12,757 nucleotides of DNA from Lachnospiraceae bacterium UBA3287 (GTDB lineage Bacteria > Bacillota > Clostridia > Lachnospirales > Lachnospiraceae): positions 1-12,757 of the forward strand of contig DETN01000164.1 of the NCBI GenBank assembly GCA_002362155.1, given 5' to 3'. The notes below the pieces were generated by a model. That model saw only the letters and a list, made by a program, of their open reading frames with translations. It did no database searches and was not told the origin of the DNA. This document shows positions 6,642 through 12,757 of this stretch, piece after piece. The position numbers and the translations under genes were made by a program. How positions within the stretch are numbered: position 1 is the stretch's first letter; the number at the start of each line of letters is the position of its first letter.

Positions 6642-8678
6642 CTAGTCTCCCAGGCCGTTTGTATCGCGAAGGCCCTTTTCCTCCAGCTCCTGTTTCTCTC
6701 TGTCGGACAGATCCTCCGTCATATAGATGTGAAGGTAGGGCAGAGCCTCCTGCAGGATGTCTTTTGCCAGCACGCAGGCGTACCTGGCAGTATCCTGTTC
6801 CTCAACGTTGGGACGGTCAACCACCACATAGATGGCGATCTGGGGGTTGTCCACCGGTGCGAATCCCATGAAGGAGGTCACGTATTCGTTGTTTCCTCTG
6901 GGCAGGGTCTCCGCCGTGCCCGTCTTGCCGCCGATCCTGTAGCCCGCAGGCCTGGAGGAGTGGCCGGTGCCGTTTTTGCCCTCCACGACCCTGACCATGT
7001 AGTCCCTGATCATTTCGGAGGTCTCTTCCGAGATGGTCCGCTTCAGGATCCTGGGCTGTCTGGTCTGGACCGTAGCGCCGCTGGAGCTGGTGATCTTGGA
7101 AACGATGTGGGGCTCATAATAGATGCCCCCGTTGACCAGGGAGCAAAAGCCCGTGATGGTCTGGATCATGGTCACGTTGAAGTTCTGTCCGAAGGAGTTG
7201 GTGGCCAGATCGACAGGTCCCATATCGGGAGCCTGGACCATGTTGTCCGTCTTGGCTTCGCCCGCCAGATCGATGTTGGTCTTGAGACCGAAGTTGAATG
7301 TCTTCTGATACTGGGAGAAAAGCTTGTTGCCGATCTGGTCGGCCATGTACATGAGGGCCACGTTGCAGGAACGCTCCACGGCTTCCGCCACTGTCAGGGT
7401 GCCGTCGCCGTAAATGTTGTGGCACTTGATCCACTGGTCTGCCACATGCAGTCTTCCTTCGCATTCGAAGGTGTCGTCCGGGCTGACCGTTCCGGTCTCC
7501 AGTCCCGTGGCCACGGTAAAGGGCTTGATAACGGAACCGGGTTCGTAATAGTCCGTAATGCAGTAGTTGCGCCACAGGGCGTTGAGGTAGCGGGTCTGAT
7601 CCTTTTCGGAAAGGGCATCCACATCTTCCTTTGTCAGATACTCGTCTGTGGCTTCGTCGATCTCGGAAAGCTTGGGCATGCCCACCAGTCTGTCGGTATC
7701 GTAGGGATCCGTCAGGTCGTAGCCGGGATAGGATCCCATGGCCAGGACATCGGCGGTGTTCACATCCATGATGATGCAGCCTATGTTGTTGGCTCCGTTT
7801 CCTTCATGGGCGTTGTCCCTGTACTGCTCGCCGAAGGCTTCCAGATACTTCATGACGATGGCCTGAAGGTTGCCGTCCAGGGTCAGGACCAGGTTGTCGC
7901 CGTCCCTGGCTTCGACGGTGGTGGTCTCCAGGTTCCGGGCTTCGTCCAGATAGCCGTAGGTCCTGCCCTCCACGCCGTTGAGCACATCGTTGTAATATTC
8001 TTCCAGTCCGTAGGCTCCCACGTTGCTGTTGTTGGCAAAGCCGATCACGTCGCTGGCAAGAGCCCCGCTGGGATAGGTCCTGATATAATTCTGCTCGAAC
8101 CAGATCCCCTTGATGTTGTTAAAGAACTTGTTCTGTTCCAGGAGGCCTTTTTTGGTATTCTCCTCTTCGATCCCCTTGCTGACCCAGTCGTCGTAGGCCA
8201 GCTTGTCCTTGTAGGGAACTCTTTTTCTGGCTATGTAGTACTGGGAAGTGGGATGCTCCTCCACATAGGTGCGGATCTTTTCCTTGTCCAGTCCCAGGTA
8301 CTCGGCTGCCGCCAGGGTCGGTTCCATGTAGAAGGGCTGTTCGCCGATGACCTTGGAATCGATGATCACGTTGTAGACCATGGTGGAATCCGCCAGGATG
8401 GTCCCGTTGGCATCCGTGATCTTTCCCCTCTTGTAGGGAAGGGTCTGGTTTTCATAGCTCTGCTGGGAAAGGACCGCCATGGAATACTCGGTCCCGTTGT
8501 TCCTGGTGATGGAGACCAGTCTGAATACCAGGCCTATGAAAGCCACACAGATCATTCCGAAGAAGACCAGCAGCTTCTTCTGCATTTTCACTGTGAATTT
8601 CTTTGTTTTTCTGGAAGCTCTTCTTCTCCTTCTGACGGGAGGATTGCTTCTTGAAGCCTGTCTGCGTTTTACAGCCAT
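6642..8678 (-). CDS. ftsI: Class B penicillin-binding protein, division transpeptidase (FtsI/PBP2B/SpoVD type)
   Basis: Membrane-anchored DD-transpeptidase that cross-links septal peptidoglycan made by FtsW. The 678-residue protein has a very basic tail (1-35), one membrane helix (about 36-56), a dimerisation domain starting near YKRGKITDANG (82-92), then the transpeptidase domain. The catalytic serine motif is S382-V-I-K385, the second motif S437-C-N439 and the third K585-T-G587. About 35 acidic, charged residues (roughly 322-366) lie between the start of the catalytic domain and the ITDYYEPGS motif. No PASTA repeat is present at the C-terminus, unlike SpoVD. The ATG follows GGAG and lies 4 bp after the ftsL-like gene. 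Whether it serves vegetative division or sporulation cannot be read from sequence; the location favours division. Confidence 0.94.
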   Translation of the reverse strand: MAVKRRQASRSNPPVRRRRRASRKTKKFTVKMQKKLLVFFGMICVAFIGLVFRLVSITRNNGTEYSMAVLSQQSYENQTLPYKRGKITDANGTILADSTMVYNVIIDSKVIGEQPFYMEPTLAAAEYLGLDKEKIRTYVEEHPTSQYYIARKRVPYKDKLAYDDWVSKGIEEENTKKGLLEQNKFFNNIKGIWFEQNYIRTYPSGALASDVIGFANNSNVGAYGLEEYYNDVLNGVEGRTYGYLDEARNLETTTVEARDGDNLVLTLDGNLQAIVMKYLEAFGEQYRDNAHEGNGANNIGCIIMDVNTADVLAMGSYPGYDLTDPYDTDRLVGMPKLSEIDEATDEYLTKEDVDALSEKDQTRYLNALWRNYCITDYYEPGSVIKPFTVATGLETGTVSPDDTFECEGRLHVADQWIKCHNIYGDGTLTVAEAVERSCNVALMYMADQIGNKLFSQYQKTFNFGLKTNIDLAGEAKTDNMVQAPDMGPVDLATNSFGQNFNVTMIQTITGFCSLVNGGIYYEPHIVSKITSSSGATVQTRQPRILKRTISEETSEMIRDYMVRVVEGKNGTGHSSRPAGYRIGGKTGTAETLPRGNNEYVTSFMGFAPVDNPQIAIYVVVDRPNVEEQDTARYACVLAKDILQEALPYLHIYMTEDLSDREKQELEEKGLRDTNGLGD

Positions 8679-8682
8679 CCTG

Positions 8683-9144
8683 TCAGTCTCCTACTTCCGA
8701 GACCTGATGAACATATTCTTCCGTTCCGCTGGAATAGGTAATGACCTGATCATCGGAAGCATACTGCATGCCAAGCACGTTGATGGCATAGTCCCGGATC
8801 TCATCGAGATCGATGCTGTTCATAATTTCGTTGTAGTTCTCGTCGTTGGCGGATTTCCTTTCGGCCACCTGGTATTCCAGGGTGGAGATCCTTGAAATCG
8901 CCTTTTTAATATTGGTCTGCAGGGAAATGTATCCGATCAGGGCGATCACGATGACCGTCAGCAGGATCAGCATGAACACGGCATAGCCCAGATTCATGCG
9001 GGCTGCCCTGGCCCGGTTCTTTCTGACCTGGGCGCCTGTATCGGCCATTCCTGTATTCTTTCGTCCGGTCCCGGCTTCCTCCCAGAACCTGCTCTCCTGT
9101 TTCTGAGGCTCCTGCCGGACTGGTTTTTTTCTTTTGACTGCCAA
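8683..9144 (-). CDS. ftsL: FtsL-like septum protein
   Basis: Small bitopic protein of the divisome that pairs through a coiled coil with DivIC/FtsB and DivIB. The 153 residues have a long basic/polar cytoplasmic tail (1-50), one membrane helix (about 52-74), a heptad-like segment (about 75-112), and a short end containing DEIRDYAINVLGMQYASDDQ, typical of the FtsL/DivIC superfamily. FtsL and DivIC are hard to tell apart by sequence; position between rsmH and the PBP gene favours FtsL. The start is TTG at 9144, supported by GGAGGTG upstream, which overlaps the end of rsmH; one base separates the rsmH stop from this start, suggesting translational coupling. Its first residues (MAVKR) repeat those of the next protein. 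Confidence 0.88.
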   Translation of the reverse strand: MAVKRKKPVRQEPQKQESRFWEEAGTGRKNTGMADTGAQVRKNRARAARMNLGYAVFMLILLTVIVIALIGYISLQTNIKKAISRISTLEYQVAERKSANDENYNEIMNSIDLDEIRDYAINVLGMQYASDDQVITYSSGTEEYVHQVSEVGD

Positions 9145-9145
9145 T

Positions 9146-10102
9146 TCAGCTCACCTCCGTTGTCTTCTCGAAGATCCTGAGCTTTGCGCTGGCAGATCTC
9201 CGGTTCCTTTCCAGCTCTTCCTTTGATGGAAGCACCGGCTTTCTGCTGACCACCCTTCCCTTTGACTTTCTGCCGCAGATGCAGACCGGAAATTCAGGCG
9301 GGCAGATGCAGGGATTCTCGTTCCGCTTAAAGGCGTTCTTGACGATCCTGTCTTCCAGGGAATGGAAGGTGATGATACAGAGCCTGCCGCCGGGAGAAAG
9401 TCTGTCGATCACGGTATCGATGGAGTCCTCCAGAACGTCCAGTTCCCTGTTGCAGGCGATGCGGATGGCCTGAAAGGTCCTCTTGCAGGGATTGCCTCCC
9501 TTTTCCTGCATCTTCCGGGGAATGGCCCTGCGGATGATGGCCGCCAGCTCTCCTGTGGTCTCTATGGGAGCGAGGGCTCTTTCCTTTTCGATCCCTCTGG
9601 CGATGGCCGCCGCAAATCTCTCCTCTCCGTAATCCTTCAGGATCCTGGTCAGTTCCGATACCGGATATTCGTTTACGATCTCCTTTGCGCTCAGGGGGTT
9701 GTCCTGATCCATCCGCATATCCAGAGGGGCGTCCGCCATATAGGAAAAGCCTCTCTCCGGATTGTCCAGCTGGTAGGAGGAAACGCCCAGGTCCATCAGC
9801 ATCCCGTCGATCTTATCGATTCCCAGATTGTCCAGGACCTGCGCCGTATTTTCATAGTTGTCGTGTACCAGTGTGACTCTGCCGGCAAATTCCGCAAGCC
9901 GTTTTCCGGCCGCCTCTATGGCGTCCCGGTCCTGATCGATCCCGATCAGGCGTCCGCCCTCTGTCAGAGCCTGTGCAATGTGCCAGGAATGGCCTCCGCC
10001 TCCCAGGGTCCCGTCCACATAGATCCCGTCCGGCCTGATCTTCAGGCCTTCGATGCACTCCTCAAGGAGCACGGATTCATGTTTGAATGTAAAACTGCTC
10101 AT
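9146..10102 (-). CDS. rsmH: 16S rRNA m4C1402 N4-methyltransferase RsmH (MraW)
   Basis: S-adenosylmethionine-dependent enzyme that N4-methylates C1402 of 16S rRNA, in the decoding centre. The 318 residues match the family length. The SAM-binding motif is DGTLGGGGHS (30-39), followed by GIDQDRDA (54-61), the MraW signature MLMDLGVSSYQLDNPERGFS (101-120) and MADAPLDMRMD (122-132), and FHSLEDRIVKNAFKR near the C-terminus. A Cys-rich patch (NPCICPP, VCICGRKSKG) sits in the C-terminal part, as in other clostridial homologues. The ATG follows AGGAAAGGATC. It lies 34 bp after mraZ, the near-universal second place in dcw operons. Confidence 0.98.
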   Translation of the reverse strand: MSSFTFKHESVLLEECIEGLKIRPDGIYVDGTLGGGGHSWHIAQALTEGGRLIGIDQDRDAIEAAGKRLAEFAGRVTLVHDNYENTAQVLDNLGIDKIDGMLMDLGVSSYQLDNPERGFSYMADAPLDMRMDQDNPLSAKEIVNEYPVSELTRILKDYGEERFAAAIARGIEKERALAPIETTGELAAIIRRAIPRKMQEKGGNPCKRTFQAIRIACNRELDVLEDSIDTVIDRLSPGGRLCIITFHSLEDRIVKNAFKRNENPCICPPEFPVCICGRKSKGRVVSRKPVLPSKEELERNRRSASAKLRIFEKTTEVS

Positions 10103-10136
10103 CTGATCCTTTCCTGTTCAGGAAAGCTCCGTCTTA

Positions 10137-10571
10137 TCAGATCTCGTAGCCTTCCCTGAACAAATCTTCCGCTATGCCTTTGATGTCTTCGGGTTCCATC
10201 TCGCAGGCATCCATTTCCTCTTTGCTCCAGAGTTCGATATTGCTGCCGACACCGGAAAGAACAATATCCTTGTTGATGCGTGCGTATTCGCGAAGTTTAG
10301 CGGGGATCAGGGCGCGGCCCTGCTTGTCGATCTCAACCTCAAAGGAGCCGCCGATGAAATGCCTTCTGAGCTTCCTGGTCTGCTCCGAAATTGAGGGCAG
10401 CTTATTAAGCCTGGAGACAAAGTCTTCCCAGGCTTTAAGGTCATAGATGCACAGACAACGATCAATTGCCCTCGTTATGATAATTTTATCTCCGAGTTCA
10501 TCCTTGAATCTGGAGGGAATGATCAGCCGCCCCTTCGAATCGAGCGAGTGATCAGATTCACCCATGTACAT
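10137..10571 (-). CDS. mraZ: Transcriptional regulator MraZ
   Basis: DNA-binding protein built of two SpoVT-AbrB-like halves that assembles into rings and binds tandem repeats ahead of its own operon. With the ATG at 10571 it has 144 residues, matching the family, and begins MYMGESDHSLDSKGR. The paired family motifs DSKGR (11-15) and DKQGR (82-86) are present. The frame stays open to a GTG at 10607, but GGGAGG seven bases before the ATG and family alignment decide for the ATG. It opens the dcw operon, behind a promoter overlapped by GTGG repeats, so autoregulation is likely. Confidence 0.97.
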   Translation of the reverse strand: MYMGESDHSLDSKGRLIIPSRFKDELGDKIIITRAIDRCLCIYDLKAWEDFVSRLNKLPSISEQTRKLRRHFIGGSFEVEIDKQGRALIPAKLREYARINKDIVLSGVGSNIELWSKEEMDACEMEPEDIKGIAEDLFREGYEI

Positions 10572-10582
10572 CTTCCGGCCTC

Positions 10583-10651
10583 CCACTGGGCTGTCAATCT
10601 GGTCCACTTAGCTGCTATTTTGCAACCACTTTACAACCACAATCTTACCAC
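10583..10651 (-). promoter_or_regulatory. MraZ box array (GTGG repeats, 11-bp period)
   Basis: On the minus strand GTGG occurs at 10651-10648, 10640-10637 and 10629-10626, exactly 11 bp apart. Two full units, GTGGTTGTAAA and GTGGTTGCAAA, differ at one base. Further GTGG copies lie at 10607-10604 (two periods on) and 10586-10583 (one base off phase). MraZ of other bacteria binds short GTG-containing direct repeats spaced about one helical turn (TGGG in E. coli, AAAGTG in mycoplasmas). The boxes overlap the -10 and the probable start site, consistent with repression. Confidence 0.7.
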
Positions 10652-10670
10652 CTGCAGGTGCCGCGTTCAA
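10642..10670 (-). promoter_or_regulatory. Probable mra operon promoter
   Basis: On the minus strand TTGAAC (10670-10665), a 17-base spacer and TAAGAT (10647-10642) preceded by TGG form an extended -10 promoter about 71 bases before the mraZ ATG. The -10 adjoins the first MraZ box. Confidence 0.6.
10649..10660. repeat. 12-bp perfect palindrome in promoter spacer
   Basis: CACCTGCAGGTG is a perfect inverted repeat between the -35 and -10 of the mra promoter, overlapping the first GTGG box. It could be a repressor site distinct from MraZ. Confidence 0.5.
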
Positions 10671-10707
10671 TACCCCGCTATTCAATTATTTTTATTTTTC
10701 CAAATAT

Positions 10708-11574
10708 TTACTGAATATTATTCCTTTCCTTTTCCCGGATCCGGGACAGTCTCCACAGGATCACGGCGGTGGAAAGGCAGAAAGCACCGATTCCCAGCAC
10801 CAGATTGACCGGTACAGAAGTGCCGGGTATATAGAGCTGGTCCGTACGGATGTACTCGATCAGAGCTCTGCCGATCCCGTATCCCGCAAAGTACATAAGG
10901 ATGATCTGGCCGTCGAACTTCTTATGCTTCAAAAAGACCAGAAGGAAGATCAGCAGCGCCAGATTCCAGAGGCCTTCATACAGGAAAGTGGGATGTACCT
11001 GTATGCAGCCGTCCGCCATATGGGCAGCGATCTTTTCGCTGATGTCGCTCTCTCTCACCATGGCTGCCGGGATCTTCATGGCAAACAGAGAATCCGTATA
11101 TTCTCCGAAGACCTCGCGGTTGAAGAAATTCCCCCATCTGCCCAGGATCTGTCCGATCAGAAGACCGTAGGCGCAGCAGTCCAGGACCCAGAAAGGACTG
11201 ATCTTTTTGATCCTGCAGAATCCCGCCACCGTCAGAACGCCGGCAATGATCCCGCCGTAGATGGCAAGGCCGCCTCCCCGGATGTTGAAGATCTGGATGG
11301 GGTCATTTTTATACATGTCCCACATGAAGATCACATAGTAGATCCTGGCGCCCAGGACCGAAAGGGTCAGGAGCCATACCGAAAGATCCCAGATGGTATC
11401 CGGGTCATGGCCTGTCTTTTTGGCGATATGGGCAGCCATGGTCAGGCCCAGCAGCATGCCGGTGGCGATCACGATCCCGTACATGGCAACATCGAAGCCG
11501 AAGACCGACAGGGTCTTTGGCACGTTCCTGAGATAAATGCCAAGATGGGGAAAGGAAATATCCATTAGATCCAT
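10708..11574 (-). CDS. lgt: Prolipoprotein diacylglyceryl transferase Lgt
   Basis: Membrane enzyme that moves a diacylglyceryl group from phosphatidylglycerol onto the lipobox cysteine of prelipoproteins. The 288 residues form a multi-pass protein with family motifs RGGGLAIYGG (99-108), the Lgt signature GRWGNFFNREVFG (145-157), HPTFLYE (194-200), and GRALIEYIRTD (235-245) with the conserved Arg/Glu/Arg set. The ATG is preceded by AGAGGTGA at good spacing. No terminator is seen in the AT-rich gap that follows, so transcripts may read into mraZ. The substrate-side architecture is complete and nothing looks broken. Confidence 0.97.
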   Translation of the reverse strand: MDLMDISFPHLGIYLRNVPKTLSVFGFDVAMYGIVIATGMLLGLTMAAHIAKKTGHDPDTIWDLSVWLLTLSVLGARIYYVIFMWDMYKNDPIQIFNIRGGGLAIYGGIIAGVLTVAGFCRIKKISPFWVLDCCAYGLLIGQILGRWGNFFNREVFGEYTDSLFAMKIPAAMVRESDISEKIAAHMADGCIQVHPTFLYEGLWNLALLIFLLVFLKHKKFDGQIILMYFAGYGIGRALIEYIRTDQLYIPGTSVPVNLVLGIGAFCLSTAVILWRLSRIREKERNNIQ

Positions 11575-11598
11575 TTTTAATCACCTCTTCCTTTTGGA

Positions 11599-11616
11599 TA
11601 TAGTAACGCGACTATA
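11599..11616. repeat. Inverted repeat TATAGT-AACGCG-ACTATA
   Basis: Six-base arms flank a 6-base centre at the likely -10/start-site of the lgt promoter; ACTATATAGT (11611-11620) is also a 10-bp palindrome. It may be an operator or just reflect an AT-rich -10 region. Confidence 0.35.
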
Positions 11617-11641
11617 TAGTAGCACACTCCTATCGGAACAA
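11613..11641 (-). promoter_or_regulatory. Probable lgt promoter
   Basis: On the minus strand TTGTTC (11641-11636), a 17-base spacer and TATATA (11618-11613) lie about 39 bases before the lgt start. The -35 is weak, the -10 moderate, and the position directly after a terminator-like hairpin fits. Confidence 0.5.
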
Positions 11642-11657
11642 TTCGAAAATTTCTATT

Positions 11658-11701
11658 AAAAAGAGCCGTCCCCCGGACCGGAAAGGTCCCGGGGCCGTCT
11701 C
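11658..11701 (-). terminator. Second GC-rich terminator-like hairpin before lgt
   Basis: On the minus strand a 17-base arm (11701-11685), 5-base loop and 17-base arm (11679-11663) pair at 14 of 17 positions and are followed by TTTTT (11662-11658). It comes about 140 bases after the ychF terminator and has no gene of its own upstream. It may be a back-up terminator or end a small RNA. Confidence 0.6.
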
Positions 11702-11815
11702 CTGAGCATACAGGAAACTGCACAAAAAAGCATGACGCAGTTTGTGAAAAAAGCTGAAAGAGAAAAAGAACAGAAAAGATCCCGGGAAATGGCGCGGGGC
11801 AGGGACCGGGAAGGA

Positions 11816-11842
11816 GAAATGACGAAGAAATGACGAAGAAAT
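11816..11842. repeat. 11-bp tandem repeat, about 2.5 copies
   Basis: GAAATGACGAA occurs at 11816-11826 and 11827-11837, followed by a partial GAAAT. It sits just beyond the ychF terminator and looks like slippage-prone sequence. Confidence 0.6.
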
Positions 11843-11877
11843 AAAAAAAGCGGATGCAGGCCTTCGCCCGCATCCGC
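11843..11877 (-). terminator. Rho-independent terminator of ychF
   Basis: On the minus strand a 12-base arm (11877-11866), loop GAAG and a complementary 12-base arm (11861-11850) with one G-T wobble lead into seven T's (11849-11843). It lies 45 bases after the ychF stop. Confidence 0.93.
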
Positions 11878-11921
11878 CAAAAGCTTCTTTATGGAAATAT
11901 CAGTTCAGAAGACATGGAATC

Positions 11922-12757
11922 TTAAACATTGAAGCGGAACAGGATGACGTCTCCGTCCTGTACCACATAATCCTTGCCTTCGATGCCCACCAGGCCTTTT
12001 TCCCTGGCGGCTGCAAGAGAGCCTTCCCTGAGAAGGACTTCGTAATTGACCACTTCGGCCTTGATGAAGCCTCTTTCGAAATCGCTGTGGATCTTGCCGG
12101 CTGCCTGGGGCGCCTTGGTGCCGATCTTGATGGTCCAGGCCCTGCACTCGTCCTCTCCTGCCGTCAGGAAGCTCATGAGGCCCAGGGTATGGTAGCTGGC
12201 CCGGATCAGCTTTTCCAGACCGGACTCGGCAAGGCCCAGGTCCTCCAGGAACATGGCCTTTTCATCCTCGTCCAGCTCGGCGATCTCCTCTTCGATCTTG
12301 GCGCAGATCACGAAGACCTCGCTGCCGTTTGCGGCCGCGTATTCTCTGACCTTCTGAACAAAAGGATTGGATGCGCCGTCGTCCTGCAGGCTGTCCTCAT
12401 CCACGTTGGCCGCATAGATGACCGGCTTGTCTGTCAGCAGGTTGTACTCTCTGATCCACTTGACCTCGTTCTCGTCTTCCCGCTCCAGAGAGGAAGCCAT
12501 ATTGCCCTCTTCCAGATGGTCTTTGAGCTTTTTGAGGAAGACCAGCTCCTTGCCGGCGTCCTTGTCCATCTTGGCCGTGCGGGCCACCTTGGCGATCCTT
12601 CTCTCCAGGACCTCCAGGTCCGCAAAGACCAGCTCCAGGTTGATGGTCTCGATGTCCCTGAGGGGATCCACGCTGCCGTCCACATGGATGACATTGGAGT
12701 CCTCGAAGCAGCGGACCACATGGACGATGGCATCCACCTCGCGGATGTTGGCCAGGA
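11922..12757 (-). CDS. ychF: Redox-regulated/ribosome-binding ATPase YchF, 5' end outside window
   Basis: Conserved Obg-family P-loop NTPase that binds ribosomes and prefers ATP. The visible 277 residues correspond to the C-terminal three quarters; about 90 residues with the Walker A loop and switch regions lie past the right edge. The visible part opens with LANIREVDAIVHVVRCFED, the segment after the G3 motif. AANVDE carries the NxxE motif that replaces NKxD and explains the ATP preference. A helical coiled-coil arm (roughly the residues around VARTAKMDKDAGKELVFL) and the C-terminal TGS domain follow, ending GKDYVVQDGDVILFRFNV, a hallmark of the family. The stop is followed by a strong terminator, so it is not in the lgt/dcw transcription unit. 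Confidence 0.96.
   Translation of the reverse strand, partial: LANIREVDAIVHVVRCFEDSNVIHVDGSVDPLRDIETINLELVFADLEVLERRIAKVARTAKMDKDAGKELVFLKKLKDHLEEGNMASSLEREDENEVKWIREYNLLTDKPVIYAANVDEDSLQDDGASNPFVQKVREYAAANGSEVFVICAKIEEEIAELDEDEKAMFLEDLGLAESGLEKLIRASYHTLGLMSFLTAGEDECRAWTIKIGTKAPQAAGKIHSDFERGFIKAEVVNYEVLLREGSLAAAREKGLVGIEGKDYVVQDGDVILFRFNV

Larger units (their letters stand above)
11575..11921. other. Intergenic region between ychF and lgt
   Basis: This 347-bp gap holds the ychF terminator, a second terminator-like hairpin and a likely lgt promoter. Two overlapping minus-strand frames (11577-11873 and 11656-11880) run through both hairpins, have Phe/Ser/Pro-rich unlikely sequences and no ribosome binding site, so I do not call them. 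A plus-strand purine-rich stretch and an 11-bp tandem repeat fill the rest. Confidence 0.6.

Noticed and set aside
5715..8654. 979-codon open frame on the plus strand opposite mraY and the PBP gene
   Set aside because: It is codon-aligned with both minus-strand genes. In that frame stops appear only where the sense genes use TTA, CTA or TCA, which these genes avoid. The minus-strand proteins have full family motifs, and the antisense product has none that I recognise.
10572..10607. Upstream GTG start for mraZ
   Set aside because: It would add 12 residues absent from the family; GGGAGG is properly spaced to the ATG at 10571.
11709..11747. AAACTGC/GCAGTTT inverted repeat between ychF and lgt as an operator
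   Set aside because: Arms of 7 bases with a 15-base loop in a purine-rich stretch, no promoter beside it; chance is likely.
11577..11880. Two overlapping minus-strand frames of 98 and 74 codons between ychF and lgt
   Set aside because: Both pass through terminator hairpins, lack ribosome binding sites and have Phe/Pro/Ser-rich sequences without domain features.
1..12757. CRISPR arrays, tRNA or rRNA genes, insertion sequences, prophage or toxin-antitoxin genes
   Set aside because: None seen: no regularly spaced repeats, no transposase-like reading frames and no structured RNA signatures; the window is core chromosomal.

Overview
The window carries a chromosomal segment of a low-to-mid GC Gram-positive, most likely a member of the Clostridia (Lachnospiraceae or a close relative). 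The basis is the protein character: a clostridial-style FtsZ, DivIB-type FtsQ, a FtsL-like protein and a class B PBP without PASTA domains, strong GGAGG-type ribosome binding sites, and an RND pump of the kind found in Gram-positives. The genus cannot be named from the sequence alone. Every gene I can support lies on the minus strand, so transcription reads from right to left.

Layout in transcription order: (1) 12757-11922, the 3' three quarters of ychF (universally conserved NxxE GTPase/ATPase), followed by a strong intrinsic terminator. (2) 11921-11575, a 347-bp gap with that terminator, a second GC-rich hairpin with a T-tract, and a probable lgt promoter. (3) 11574-10708, lgt (prolipoprotein diacylglyceryl transferase). 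(4) 10707-10572, the mra control region: an extended -10 promoter overlapped by GTGG repeats at 11-bp period that look like MraZ binding boxes. (5) 10571-3534, a compact division and cell wall (dcw) operon: mraZ, rsmH, ftsL-like, ftsI/pbpB-like transpeptidase, mraY, ftsW and ftsQ/divIB, with gaps of 1 to 42 bp. (6) 3533-2302, a small promoter region and ftsZ, closed by a terminator at 2236-2271. (7) 2235-1806, an intergenic region with a near-perfect 21-bp palindrome resembling a TetR-type operator. (8) 1805-1, the first 601 codons of an AcrB/HAE1-type RND efflux permease that runs off the left edge and contains a coiled-coil-rich insertion of about 320 residues.

The genes of the dcw block act together. 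MraY makes lipid I, and FtsW (SEDS polymerase) with the class B PBP builds septal peptidoglycan. FtsL and FtsQ/DivIB form the regulatory subcomplex, FtsZ is the ring scaffold, and MraZ is the probable autoregulator of the operon. The cluster is reduced: murD, murG, murB/C and ftsA, often interspersed in such clusters, are absent from this stretch.

The core genes are ordinary, and I do not see a wholly new system. The points that deserve a second look are the giant coiled-coil insertion in the RND pump, the orphan palindromic operator upstream of it, and the phased MraZ-box array with a 12-bp palindrome inside the promoter spacer.
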